Both the position numbers and the translations under genes were made by a program. This document shows positions 22,187 to 34,053 of a DNA stretch of 64,000 nt, piece by piece. The stretch is from Rhytidiadelphus loreus. Taxonomy: Eukaryota > Streptophyta > Bryopsida > Hypnales > Hylocomiaceae. The stretch lies in assembly GCA_947034895.1 (NCBI GenBank), contig OX344765.1, forward strand, positions 5,089,001 to 5,153,000, in the 5' to 3' direction. Numbering within the stretch: position 1 is the stretch's first letter; each line of letters starts with the position of its first letter. The notes below the pieces were generated by a model that was given only the letters and a program-made list of their open reading frames with translations, had not been told where the DNA came from and did no database searches.

Positions 22187-25100
22187 GATGACCCACAAGC
22201 CGAAGGCGGAGGGGATTTGCCGGTGCAAACAAGGCGCACAATGAGAACTCCGTCTAAAGGGGTTCCAACAAAGTTGAACGCTACATTGAAGACTCCTAAG
22301 TCCAGTACCTTGAAAGGGCTTGCCCCATCAAAACCTACAGACAGCACAGCCAAGGTTTTCCACATCTACTCGTTTTTCTTTGTCCAAAGTTTGTACGACT
22401 ATACATGTCTTGTCTTTGAAGTACAGTGAAGCACAAATGTGTGGCAATGCTTCTGACTATGCACAACAATAGAGACACATCTGTAGCTCAAGAGAAGCAA
22501 CTAAACTAATTCATGAATTGTGAAAGTGCAGCTTCCTTTGGGCAAAAAAGGAGAAGTGTTGAAGAAGAAATGAAGAACTGTACTTTCTGTTTGGAGTCAT
22601 CTGCAAGAGTGGAATGCACATGCATGGAATTGACGATGTTGTTGTGAAGCCGCCAACATGTGCTACTGTGTCACCCGCGTCTCATCACAAAGAATGTTTT
22701 GTTGCTGTTATAAATGGAGATACAGAAGCGCGGCTCAGAAGTTTGAACATATGAAGGATGTAGCGGTGTTTTTGGTCCTGAATACGGTATATCAGGGACA
22801 GCTCGTACGGACTTTCGTTTGCCATTAGTGCTTTGCATCTCTTTTGTTAGTTCAGGTGCTGAGATAGATTTTCTATGTACAATAGGTTTATGTCATTGAC
22901 GACTTTTTCTTGGTTGCTTCAAGTATGATGGCAATGTATAGTCTATGTCATGTTTTGCTTTCAAATACTTGTACATTTATTTTGTAATGAGAACGGAATA
23001 CAAATGTAGTAAGCACTGTTTGAAGTGCCTTTCTAAATGTTAGTGCCATGCTGCAAGGTATTCACTCTTCTTTTGTTGAAATACAAATGTTGACTGACAC
23101 ATGGAACACGTTCACTTGTGCACTTTCTTTCAGAACGTTTTCTGTTTGACTATTGCTAAAGTACGCACTGCGGGGTCCGTGAAGAACTACGCATTGTACC
23201 ACGCTTCATGTTGCTAGTTCATGTACGTGGTTGAAGATCCGTGTTCTATGACCTTCATTTCCTGCAACGTTTCCGCTCCCTCATGCTACGTGTACACCTG
23301 CATTGAAGAAGAGCAGAGAATGAGGACTCTTAGGTATTGCTAAGTAGAACCCATGCATCTGCACTTCAAGAAATGGACGCACTAGCTTTGTAGACATGAG
23401 TTGCACACTGTGCTGTATAGTTAATTGTATGCATGCTGCATGACGACGACTACCTCCTTGTGAGGCTTGGCAGGAGCCAAACTATATTGCAATTTGAAAT
23501 TTCTGCTATATGTGGTCCGATGTGCAGCAAATGAATCCATGGAAGGGAAGTCCCATTGAGCTGCCATTTGACATTGGAAGAGGAGTGTTGAGTACTTGCA
23601 TGACGCATGGATGACGTATCCATCGTAGTTATGCACGACATGTCTGTGTGCACATTGATGGCCACATACACTTCCTCATATGTCTTTTTAGGAACGACTT
23701 TGCATAGTCCTCTGAGTTTTTATTAGTTGCACAGAAATTAAACCTCTCTTTGTGAAGTACAAAATGCTGAATTTGTTGTTCTGGTAGTGCAGGCAAAAAC
23801 TGGGCTTCTCGACGAATGGAGGTGTACGTATTGTATATGCAACAAAGTAGAGAAGACATTCCACGAGGTTAGTTTGGACTTTGTACAATGGTTTTCCTAC
23901 TTCATACATTATTCAAATGTAGCGTTACATTGAAGTGCATTCAACCACTTTGGCACTCATGTACTATGTCAACAAGCTTCTGCTTTGTCTACGAATGATC
24001 CAGCACCTAGGCTGTTGTTCATGAATTGCACGCTTGTCTTCGGCTATCAACACGAACAAAATGTATTCAGTCCTTGTTGTTGTAAGTTCACCTTCTAAAT
24101 TACAGATTGCACCTGCAGGAAAACTATGCTATCATCTAAGAAGGTCCTCAGGCATAGCAATTACAGAAGTACTTTAGTGCAAATGTGATGGGGCCTTGCA
24201 TGAGCTTGCAGTATGTGTCCATCCTGAATTGGAAAGTGCTGCCAAATCGCCACATTCCATTTCAGAAGATATACGTCATATACTGTCTATAGTACATAAA
24301 GATGAACCCTGCATCTTCTGAACCTTATGTCACCATTCATCTATATGAGTTGAAGATGTGTAGTATGTGTAGCATATGAATTGTTGTGACTATACAAAAT
24401 ATGATGACTTGTGCTCAATAACACGAGGACGTCAATTGACGTGCACACTACGAGAGCTAGAAACATCTTCACGTTTCTTCCTAACATTCTGTACACTGCA
24501 ATGCATCGATGAGAACAATGCCTTGTTGTTACAATAGAGTTGTGCAATGATTGTGAATAAGAACAGAGGTGTGACATTCAAAAAGATAGTGTACACTTTA
24601 TGTGTCTTTCATGAATAAGTGATAGATCGTGCTCCTTTTCAATATAGAATTATGAAGTGCCACATGACCTTTGCTTTCTATTTCATTAGGCTAACTTTGT
24701 TGGGAGTGGCTACAGAAAATGAGCCATGTGGAGGAGGACTTCGGTTGCATGTCAACATATGTTGTTGTTGCCATTTGGAAATGTAGAATCTTGCATTTCT
24801 TGCCGTCGTTCTATTGCTTCCAAGTACAGGGATGTGGATCCTGCCTTTACGCCTTCCAATGTCTTGAATTCCAGAAGCTTGACAGTGACATACAATTTTC
24901 GTGCAGGCACTTTCAGGACTGCAAGAGAACTTGGTTTCTCTTGTGGCGTTGGAAGAAGACACATCTGCGTGCGCCTACAAGGGCATTCGGATTCGTGGTA
25001 GACTTGTGCACTGACAAGTGGTTCACCACAGAGGACGTACTAACTTTCACTATTGATGTGCACTGCCTACAGTTACAGGCAAGGCATCCCTTCTGCCTCA

Positions 25101-28100
25101 AATGTGCATGTACTTTCAGGTCCATGGACCATGAGAAAGCGCTATCATGTCTTGCTGTTCTATTTTGCTTATGTTCGATTATGATGTAGACGATAATCAT
25201 GTACATGCAATTGACTTCGCATGCATGTTTTCAGTGTGACGTGGATAAGTAAATTAGTTTGGGTGTGTCGAATGTGTGCAATGAGATGCAACGCACATGG
25301 TAAGTGTCTTTGTGGGTCATGCCTCTGTGCTTTAGACGGGTTCTGCAAGCTTGGTAGGCATGAAACGTAATGTGTACATGTTTAGAAAAGAGTTTTTGTC
25401 TTCACATATTCTATATATACATTCAATGCAACAACGAACTCGTACAGAAATTGTTGGGGTCTGTTACCCCTTATATAACAGTCAGTGAGGGAATTTCTAA
25501 CTTTGTAATGTGTACAATAGAAGTTATCGTTAACATCTTGACAAATTGTACACTGTCTGCATTTGTTTAGGCTGTTCAGTAATTGATTTCTATAGGGCAG
25601 TAGCCAATACAGAAATGACTACTGATGGGAGGTCCACAATGGGCACATTCCATCAAGCAACGTCTGCGAACTACCAATTACAGAAGGTAGGCATTGCTTT
25701 CAAACAATTCCCTTGCATTGTTCTTTAGGAACTACAGAAATGCATGTTTAAGAAGCTCAAACTGAGTTTGCTGAAATACTAAATTCCGTGCCTCATGTAA
25801 CATCGTCATGCTTCAATAGGTAGCGGCTTCTTTAGGCTTGGAGGTCAACACTGGAATGAACGGAGAAAGTGAATTCGGTGGCATGCCATATTGGCGCTTC
25901 TACTTCGACATATGCAAAGAGAGGCTTCACTACAGTTGAGCACAAGTGAGAAAGTTTGCCTTCTTTCTATATCTATGGTGAATACTTCTCCTTCCTTCAC
26001 TTGATGCTAGAAACGCTAGGCATAAATATGACAAGAAACTTTTAAGTGTTCAGCACTTGTTTCGTACTATATCCCCTTCTGCAAATTCATGAACGGGTAA
26101 TGTTATCTACCGTGCAACTGAAGCCCATCTTCAGTTTTACAGCAAAATAGTTTTTTTGCCGCTGACAAGTGGTCATTCCTTGTGATGTTGTATTCTTCAT
26201 AGATGAACAACCGTCATTAGATGAGAGTCCTCGTTATCTTGTTCACTACGTGAATTTGGCATGTTGTAACTTAGAATGATGACGTTGTCATAATTTTGAA
26301 CTCATACATGTTTATCGTCATCCTACAAAGCGCTGAATAATTTTCATGGGGGCTTCAAAGCAAGATGACTAATGGCCTTTCAGGACCAGCAGTATGACGT
26401 TCACGTGGTGGAGGCAAGCCTATATTGATGACTGTGATGCTACAAATGAATGGACGGGACAAGAAATGACTACGTGGACATGAGCACCGAAGTTTTCAGA
26501 AGAAAAAGAAGGTACACAATGACCTTCCTCAACTAGTACATTATATTTTTGGAGGACACGAACCTCATGTTTGTGCCGTGGTAGCTAGAAGGCAACATTG
26601 TCGACATGTAAGGAACAACATTGTTGAAGTATCAGAAGGTTGTTCCGTCATCTTAGAGTTCTGAGCATGACATCATTTGAAGACTTCTGTTGCTTCCAAT
26701 ATGCCCATGACTGCTGAATGATGTTTAGGAATCCTCTGTAGGTGTACACTCAACCATCAATGACCATGCACTGCAATATTAAACACGAAGTTGAAGTTGT
26801 CGTTCATATACAAGTTTCTACAATGCAGCTCTATCATGCAAACGTCACATGTGTAGCTGCGGCCACCCTTCTCTAAAAGTAGTGTATTAGACCTTCACAA
26901 ATATGTACACAGCACATCCAAAATTCCATTCAGTAGTGGGCAGCTACGAAGAGTTTCAAATAGAGCTGCAGTGGCTGTCACGCTACAGTAAACCGGAATG
27001 AGAGTTCTTGTGAATGCCAGAAGCAACCATATGGTACATTAGTTCTGGGGGTGCCGACGATAGACTTGTACTGCAGTTCTCATTCACTCATGCCCAACTT
27101 CATATATGCAGGTCATTCATAAAGTAGTAGAGTTGCATTTTCATTGTTTAGAAGAAGGACTTCATATGATAGAAGTGGTCCATGCACATGCTAGGGGAGG
27201 ACACTCTCACTACATTTAGGGTACCTACGTGCGGCGGTGGAAAAAGTAATTCATGTAATTCACCTTGAATAAACTATAATTTCATTCTAAAATTTTGAGC
27301 TTTGTTTAACAATGACTAAAGGTTTCTATTGACAAAAAATTCAATTCCAAATAACATAAGATATATTGTCTAGAAAGGGTTGAAAAATGAACTAAAATGG
27401 CATGTTCTCCAACTAAAATATTTATAGAGCTCACATGAAGATGACTATTGCATCAATATTCAACCAAAATAAACTTTCAATAGAAAGCTATTCTATATAA
27501 TTTTTTTTTCATTTTTCAAATTTTTTTTCTTATATAATATAGAGGTGTGAAAGTTATTTTCAGCTTTACAGTGTATCTTTTTTCTTCAAAAATTTATAAC
27601 TAATTACTATTAGCACAAAAAAATACCAATAATTCAAAACATAAACTTATAAAGTAGTAAAATCTATCCATAATTTTTTTTTTGAAAAAGAAATTAAATT
27701 TTAAGGTGTATTACTTGTTTTACTTTTTCCGCCGCACGTAGTTTGCTAAAACATAGGGAGTGTCCTCCCCGGGAAGAGGAGAAGTGTCTTCTATTATGAG
27801 TTCATTCCATTACAGACCTTTGTATGGCAATGAACGCAGGGATTGACTGTACTTGGATGTAGAACACTGAAGACATATAAATGTGCACAACATGTACTTG
27901 CAGGTATAGTGAATGAACCAGATGACTGTATCCTCCATGCTTGATAGTTTGTGGCATCTTCAGAACTTGTTCCACTAGGTTCAGAAACTCGTAAACCCTT
28001 AACGTATTGTCTACTTCCTCATGTTATGAATGTTGTCGTTCCTCGAACTGTCCAGTATTGAATATTTTGCTTATTGGCAATGTATGCATTGTTAACTCAA

Positions 28101-28485
28101 TGCTCGTACTGCAACATTGTTTGTACGTTGCCATGGTCATGTCCAAAACTACTAACAGCTCCTCAAGTGCCATGACAAACAAACAGAGGCTTCCATCTTT
28201 TCAAAAGCGAAATGAGGTACGTGTGAATAATGTTGCAATTCTAGTCTTCAAGAAAGTAATAGCAATATTGTTCTGGATTTTGGTCGTTCCTTGTACAAGA
28301 ACAAGAGCGTCCGATTGAACTTCTGAACACTATATTGTTGTGTGAAAATGTGAAATATTAGACGTGAATGTGGACGCTTTCATGTCGTAGCTAAAATGAA
28401 GGCCAGAAGCATGACATTGGAAATGAAGAAGTGGGCTTTCATTGCCAACGAGGCCATTTTGTTAGATGACGATTACAACTTATAA
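22187..28485 (+). CDS. Possible third CACTA gene made of small exons
   Basis: Four plus-strand segments look coding and have splice-like borders. 22187-22354 encodes a Pro/Thr/Lys-rich basic stretch (RTPSKGVPTKLNATLKTPKS). 25601-25686 encodes MTTDGRSTMGTFHQATSANY. 28133-28216 starts with ATG and includes NKQRLPSFQKRNE before a GTACGT donor. 28391-28485 includes MKARSMTLEMKKWAFIANEA and ends TAA. I could not verify the phases across all introns, and there may be more exons or more than one gene. No family is recognised. Confidence 0.3.
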
Positions 28486-29400
28486 TAAGCAAGCGAAAGA
28501 GGTGCACTTGTATACTGAGGTCGCCCAACTCGTCATCAAAGGTACTTGTACATTATTTGCAATGGATATGTACTGATGATAGGCTACTTCAATGTTTGGT
28601 GGATGGAAGTACAAGACATACTTAGGAAGTTGTTCTACAAACTGTAATAGCATGTACTATGTGTGCTTTCAGCAGAATGCAATAAATGTTCTCGTTCTTG
28701 TCAATAAGTTGTTTGCTCTTGCTGATTCTACATACACCTTGCCGTTTTCACAAGCTACTAGTTGTACATGAGGATTTAGCATGTTACACACTTCTGTATC
28801 AGGGAAGACACTTTTTTCTTATGTGTTAGGGATTTTGACGTTTATGTTGGCATTTTGACAATGGCCTATACATGCTTTCTAGAAAAACGTCTTGTAAACG
28901 CTAGTGTGCACTCCCACATGTCTGACATTCAACATATCATGTGACTACTGAATAGGATAGAAGAAGTGTTACGTGAGTAGGTCTTCTAGTATGTCACACA
29001 AAATAATTGACAGAACGTCACGTCTGCACTTTGGAAGGCCACTTCATGACTGTGAACTTTTATGTGTACGTCCATTGAAACATACGGTGTTCCATTTTGC
29101 AACGTTGTATTGAACATGGCTTCGGACGCTTGAAACAAGTAATCTACATGTTTCTATGTTTTCTGCAACATAAGTAATGGCAAGCTGAAGACGCGTAGAA
29201 GTGAGCATTACTGTTACAAATGTCGTCTTCCAAGGCAAACATCATCCCCTTCGAAGACGTCCAATATGACTAAAGCATTGTCATTTCAAATATTACACAT
29301 GATCCATTCTGCATATGATATGGCACGCCTCATGACACAATTACATGATCGTAAAGCAATCTCATGTAGCAAGAACCATTTCTGAAAACATCTGTTCGTC
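22360..29400. other. Right arm of the CACTA, mostly non-coding
   Basis: Apart from the small candidate exons and the inverted-repeat element at 27194-27770, I see no supported gene in this long stretch. Short open frames on both strands near 24700-25200 compete with one another and none stands out. Confidence 0.45.
27194..27770. mobile_element. 577 bp inverted-repeat (MITE-like) element nested in the CACTA
   Basis: The left end begins GGGGAGGACACTC and contains CTACGTGCGGCGG then AAAAAGTAA. The right end is its inverted counterpart (TTACTTTTTCCGCCGCACGTAG, then GAGTGTCCTCCCC). The terminal repeats are about 55 bp with one divergent internal stretch. The interior is AT-rich with no open frame. 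No clear target duplication is visible (CTA before, GGG after), so the superfamily is undetermined. Confidence 0.8.
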
Positions 29401-29720
29401 GAAGCGCACGTCCTTAAGAACGTTCTACTATGTACAGAAACCCGTCCCAGACTACTGCCGACAGAAGCCACGTCAAAATTCACTAACGTGACGTCATTTT
29501 CTTCTTTTTCCACGTCAGCAGCGGGCTGCTCAGAAAAAACAAACCACGTGGCAGTACACGCTGACATGGCGCTGATGTGGTCGCCACTTGGCGTATTTTT
29601 TGCCCCGAAATTAACCATGTTTACTGTGATGTTCGAGTGAAAACAGAGGATGTTCATGTTGATTTCCTTGTGTTTTTTGCCCGTCAACTTCGACGGATTT
29701 TCCTAGACATTCACAGTAGA
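29400..29720. promoter_or_regulatory. Right subterminal ACGT-rich segment of the CACTA
   Basis: This segment near the right end has repeated CACGTC/GACGTC/CCACGT words (GCCACGTC, AACGTGACGTC, CCACGTCAGC, ACCACGTGGC). It mirrors the left subterminal region and is the likely accessory-protein binding zone of the element. Confidence 0.45.
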
Positions 29721-29764
29721 CATGCCTGACGACCAACTGAACATGTATCCACGTTTTTACAATT

Positions 29765-29793
29765 GTCACAAAAAACAGGAGTTCCTTCTAGTG
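29765..29793 (-). repeat. Right terminal inverted repeat of the CACTA element
   Basis: Read on the minus strand it starts CACTAGAAGGAACTCCTG and continues TTTTTTGTGAC. The CCT duplication follows at 29794-29796. Confidence 0.9.
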
Positions 29794-29796
29794 CCT

Positions 29797-30183
29797 CCTC
29801 CACTCCATTAAATTACCCTCTGACCCCTGAGCCTCGTCAGGACAAAGCGGCATAGTGTTCACCCCATAGTTCTGGCACTGACCATACAAGCAACTTACAT
29901 TGTGCCACTCATCAAATTCGCCTTTCGGGCACACAATAGATTGCCATAATTGAGTTAACCCTGCATATTGGATGCAAGAAGCTTCACATTTCTCATCAGG
30001 AGAATGCTCGCAATTGAGGGCAAGTGACTTACCTGCCCGCAGCTTATTCAGAGCCATTTGCATCTCATCCCCCTCGATGTGATAAATACAACAGCACGTA
30101 TTTCTTTCACTGATCTTCTTCACATGAAAAGGCTTCAAAATTCCAAATGAACGCTCTGCCACTGATATTCTTGGGAATGCCAC
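29797..30183 (-). pseudogene. 5' half of the HGKGP-type gene split by the CACTA insertion
   Basis: A minus-strand exon starts after an acceptor (TTTATCCGCTTTGCAG) and encodes RISVAERSFGILKPF, then two cysteine pairs (NTCCCIYH, CEASC) and CLYGQCQNYG. It runs up to NLMEWRR at the element border. Without the element and one CCT copy, the frame continues directly into FALEETISKKGK at 8371. This half carries Cys/His-rich sequence that may be a zinc-binding N-terminal region. It cannot now be joined to its 3' half without splicing out 21 kb. Confidence 0.8.
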
Positions 30184-30272
30184 TGCAAAGCGGATAAAAA
30201 ATTGTGTCTACATAATAGCACGTAGTCAAAGTTAGTATGTGATTAGTCAATGCTGTCCATCTAAGTCCTTAC

Positions 30273-30365
30273 CCCAAACCCCACCAAAGTCCTCTGGAGC
30301 ATAGCACATGGGTGGTCTATTAATATGGACTTCCATACTAGTCTCAATAGACTTCAAATGAAACG
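30273..30365 (-). CDS. Probable upstream exon of the split HGKGP-type gene
   Basis: A minus-strand frame encoding VHINRPPMCYAPEDFGGVW ends at a GTAAGG donor (30271-30272 on the plus strand). An intron of 89 bp separates it from the exon at 30183. One leftover base here and two there complete a valine codon, so the phases agree. The upstream limit of the exon is uncertain. Confidence 0.4.
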
Positions 30366-30469
30366 TCCACTAAGGTTAGCACTTCAGTGTATTCAAAGTA
30401 GACCTTGTTGCACTTATATTGGACTTTAAAGTACTACGTAGGTACTTCAAACTACTAGGAATGAACCCT

Positions 30470-30595
30470 TACAGTACTTTCGTGAACTTCACAGTACTCA
30501 TACTACAATCGTGGACTTCACAGTACATCCGTAAACTTCACAGTACTCATACTACAATCGTGGACTTCACAGTACTCATACTGTAGTGAACATGT
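30470..30595. repeat. Short tandem repeat around TTCACAGTACTCATACTACAA
   Basis: Units of roughly 30-45 bp with the core GTGGACTTCACAGTACTCAT recur about three times, with degenerate extra copies upstream. They lie in the 5' flank of the split gene. Confidence 0.7.
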
Positions 30596-30725
30596 GGAGA
30601 ATAGTACAATTCATTCCACTCACTACACCCTACTATATGCAAAGGGACTTCAAATGAGAAAGTAATGTACATAATGAACATGAATTCATTAAAAATTACT
30701 ATAATACAGTATAATAGAACTCTAC

Positions 30726-30810
30726 CAGGGTTGTTCGCTGCGACAGCGCGACACCGCGACAGACAGACGTCGCGCGATGTCTAGTAGAGCCCGCGCGACG
30801 TCACAAAAAG
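30726..30810 (+). repeat. Left hAT-like terminus with GCGAC/GTCGCG repeats
   Basis: It starts CAGGGTTGT. It is followed by GCTGCGACAGCGCGACACC and repeated GCGAC / GTCGCGCG words before the first GC-rich array. It resembles the inverted right end at 53450-53534. Confidence 0.5.
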
Positions 30811-30889
30811 TCAAATTTACCTTTGACTTTACAGGAAATTACCCCCCTCCAAGTGGATGCCACATGGCATCCACTTGGCAAACTGGAGG

Positions 30890-31335
30890 GCGCGTACGGG
30901 TAGGAGACTGCGGGTAGGGGCGACTGCGGGTGGGCGACTGCGGGTCGACGAGGGCGACTGCGGGTGGGCGACTGCGGGTGGAAGAGGGCGACTGCGGGTG
31001 GGCGACTGCGGATTTCTGAGGGAGACCGCGGGTGGGCGATTGCAGGTTTGGCAGGGAGACCGCGGGTTCAGGAAGTGTTCTTGGGTGGACGACCGCGGGT
31101 GCACAAAAGGTACCTAGACCCGATGGTGGACCCGAAGTCGTCCAATTTGGACCCGCTGTCGCCCTCTCGAGACCCGCTGTCGCCCACGTCGAACCCGAAG
31201 TCGTCCTACCCAGACCCGCAGTCGCCCTACCCAGACCCGCAGTCGCCCTACCCAGACCCGCAGTCGCCCTACCCAGACCCGCAGTCGCCCTACCCTGACC
31301 CGCAGTCGCCCTACCCAGACCCGCAGTCACTGGAT
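30890..31335. repeat. GC-rich 14-mer array A (inverted halves)
   Basis: From 30890 to 31115 the motif is GGGCGACTGCGGGT (and GACCGCGGGT), repeated with short spacers. From 31120 to 31335 it is the reverse complement, ACCCGCAGTCGCCC, with seven near-perfect 21 bp units (ACCCGCAGTCGCCCTACCCAG). The gene-proximal half is in sense relative to the gene at 31547. The two halves could pair as a large hairpin. Open frames through it are by-products of the period. Confidence 0.9.
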
Positions 31336-31385
31336 ACGCAGTTGCCCTATCCGTACTCGCCCCCCTAGACCGAAGTCACTCGCCC

Positions 31386-31392
31386 TATATAG
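31386..31392 (+). promoter_or_regulatory. TATA box candidate of the RING gene
   Basis: TATATAG lies about 155 bp upstream of the ATG at 31547, between array A and the gene. Confidence 0.4.
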
Positions 31393-31546
31393 CCAGTAGC
31401 CCATCATCATGCTATCACCTTCATTTTCCATTGAGGCTTTCTGTCTTGCAACCTTTGTTGACTGCATGCGTGATCCTTTTGGATAATATATATACTATTT
31501 TTTGCTATCATTTGGTTCTTAGAATTTTGCGACGTCCGCAAATCTC

Positions 31547-34053
31547 ATGGCAACTGGAGGTAGCAGTGATGGGTCCCTTCCGGTTTTTTCCACTGTACGC
31601 ACTCCTGGTGCAATTAGGAAGGCTGCCAAAGACAAGACTAGAAAAAGGAGGGGTAACATTCACAAGAAGCGATGGCATGTGTTGAACAATGATAACCACC
31701 TAGCTTTCAAAGGGTGGAACGAGGAGCCAGAGCCTTGGAGTATGCAGGTGTGCGAAGACTACATTGAATGGTGTCACATCGGGAAGTTCTTTCCGGCATG
31801 GCGCCATCATCACAACCGACACAATAACAAGGCAAATTTGAAGTATTGTGAAAATCCAGCTTTCATACGAAGGTGTTTAGAATTGTGGCAGGTCCTCTAT
31901 AAAACCCCTTTGTAGATAGGAATGAGGCCCCTTTGTTCATTGCTAGAGGTGCCTATGCTGAGGTCGCCTTGAACAAACAAGTTGACTGGACCACGATCAA
32001 AGAAAGTACCTACATGGAGCGTCCAGAAGTTGGAATAATTCCAAGAGGGGTTCTCAAATTTCCGGAGGGTGGACTTGGGCCTTTTCGAAGTGATCCACAA
32101 AACAAAGAAACTCAAGAGGTGGACACGGAAGAATCAGAAGAGGATAATGATTCAGATGGCACACGGATTCCTAAGCTTGTACGAGTGAAGGAGCAGATTA
32201 TCACCCCCGTCCAAGTTCCAGTTCCAGTTCCAGTTCCAGATCCAAATGTTCAAGCCGCTTCATCATCGCGGGGAAAGAAGATGAAACATCCTGCCAAGGT
32301 GCAATGGTCCACCACGAAAATTAGATTGGCATCAGCCTCAACCACAATTGCGACTCCAATCTTGCCACCACAAGACGCCAGCAACGTCTTCGACTTTGCT
32401 TTAAGTGACGACTCACCCGTATGTGCCACAAGTCACATTCCCATTCCACAATCTGAATCTGATGTTGTTCACAATGCGATGACGTTGGCGAAGGCTCTCG
32501 ACCTCTTGAAGACCAAGGATGCACAAATTGCAACCTTAGAAGGTGATGTGAAGAAATGGCGGTCTACATGTGAACAAAAAAATGCTCTCATTTCTCAACA
32601 ATCCAAAGAATTACAAGGCCTTCGAGAAAAAGAGCGTCAGACTTTCACATTGTCGGACATGGACGAAACCTTTGTTGAGCAGGATCCACATCACTTGGAC
32701 AAGCTTGTTGGGGACCTCACCAGCGATGTCATTCACCTTTCTCCCCCTGCCAAGCGTACGAAGCGTTCTTCAATTCTTCCAATGGCACCACTTCCGTTCG
32801 TCTCAAGAGATTCTAGCAATCCGCACGTTGATGGTTTGCAAGGGACTCAGGATTCACTTTCGTTTCCTGCCATTCCACATCTACAATCATCAAAAGAACT
32901 TGATTTGGCTGAGGAAAATAGAATGCTTCGAGAGAAGTTGGCAGTGTTGGCAGCGACATACTATCATTGGAAGGTCGCGTGCATTCTCTCCGTGGATCGA
33001 TCTCAACAAGTTGCGAAAGAGCTAGACAAAGTTTCGAAGAACTTTGTAGCAAATTCCCCTAAACGAGAGAATGGATTGACATCATGGGCATTGATGGAGG
33101 ACATGTTTCCGGATAACATGTCCATGCTTGACGTGGCGGAAAAAAATGTCATAGACTGGGCACAAAATGGTTGGGACCATGGAAATCAGATGTCTAGTCA
33201 CTTCAACGAAAAAGACCAAAGTCTATTGTGGCCAAAGCCAGCTCATTTCGTCTTGGATCATACCAAATGCCCCATATGTCTAGAACAATTTGGGCCAGAA
33301 GGAGGATGGGCACTTGGATCATGTACACATGTGTACCATCCTCAGTGTCTCATCACTCAATGTCTGATTAGACGACGATGTGTGATTTGTGTAGCACCAT
33401 TCCATGATCGCTTGTATACCATGTTCAACTTGATGACTTACATGCCACCTTCTTGGGAACACAATAGAGACACGACGGCAGAGACACGATTTTGGGGACG
33501 AGACTTGCTTTGGAGTTGGCGAGAAGGCCTACATGATCAAGAAATGGGAGCTGCTGCCTCACAATTGAATTGGGAAACGGACCCGCGTGAAATTCTAAGA
33601 GTGGCATTCAACCTTATGGGAAAAAGAGCTCACAATGCAAGGAAGAGGGTGTTTTTTTTTCAATGCCTTGGTGGATATTTTGATAAGACATCCCAAACCT
33701 TCAAGTGGGGTGCTCATCCGGAAGGACACCGTTGGAATTTTGAAGGTGAACAAGGGGCTAATCGTGATGAAAATGCCACTCCAGAAGACTTGAATAGTAT
33801 GGCTTACCTCGACTCAACATACGGGCCTTATTATCAAAGCCAAGCACTCGATTATCTATTGGAGTTACACTCTCCGCAAACTAAAAGGACACTTGAAGCT
33901 CTCAAGAACTCCAATGTCTTGGAATCTATTTTAGAAGTAGATGGACCTGCTTCAAGGACTCGTGCTAAGAAGAAACTCATTGTTGGAGAGTCCAATGATT
34001 ACGAACAAGGTGCAACGAGTGGTTCTCAGAACAATCCAATGGACTTGAACTAA
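31547..34053 (+). pseudogene. WCHIxKxFP-module protein with coiled coil and RING-H2 domain, one frameshift
   Basis: ATG at 31547 opens a basic N-terminus (RKRRGNIHKKR) and the shared module (EPEPWSMQV, YIEWCHIGKFFPAWRHHHN, NKANLKYC, RRCLELWQ). Near 31900, in an A4C4 run, a 1-nt shift ends that frame at 31915. The next frame continues with AYAEVALNKQVDWTT, which matches the paralogues, so this is a frameshift and not an intron. Then come an acidic stretch, a VPVPVPVP repeat, coiled coil, and a RING-H2 of C3H2C3 type (KCPICLEQF, LGSCTHVYHPQC, RCVIC). A C-terminal domain of about 200 residues follows, to TAA at 34053. RING-H2 proteins are usually E3 ubiquitin ligases. The ligands are all present, so only the frameshift argues against function. 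Confidence 0.72.

Larger units (their letters stand above)
8375..29793. mobile_element. CACTA (En/Spm-type) DNA transposon, 21.4 kb
   Basis: The left end reads CACTAGTAGGAGCCCCAG and the right end, read on the minus strand, CACTAGAAGGAACTCCTG. Both continue into TTTTTGTG. The ends therefore begin CACTA, are inverted, and match at roughly four fifths of 29 positions. A CCT duplication flanks the element. Inside are a tnp2-type transposase on the minus strand, a divergent accessory gene on the plus strand, possibly a third gene, and GACGT-rich clusters near both ends and in the middle. Removing the element with one CCT copy rejoins a minus-strand reading frame (EWRR before, FALEE after), which confirms the boundaries. 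Autonomy is doubtful because the transposase gene has an in-frame TGA at 10584. Confidence 0.93.

Noticed and set aside
24719..25206. Open frames of 90-156 codons on both strands
   Set aside because: Three frames compete over the same bases with none showing a motif, codon bias or splice context.
30839..31368. Long open frames through array A on both strands
   Set aside because: They arise from the 21 bp period and lack of stops in the GC-rich motif. The peptides are simple repeats (DPQSPYP, GRATAGL).
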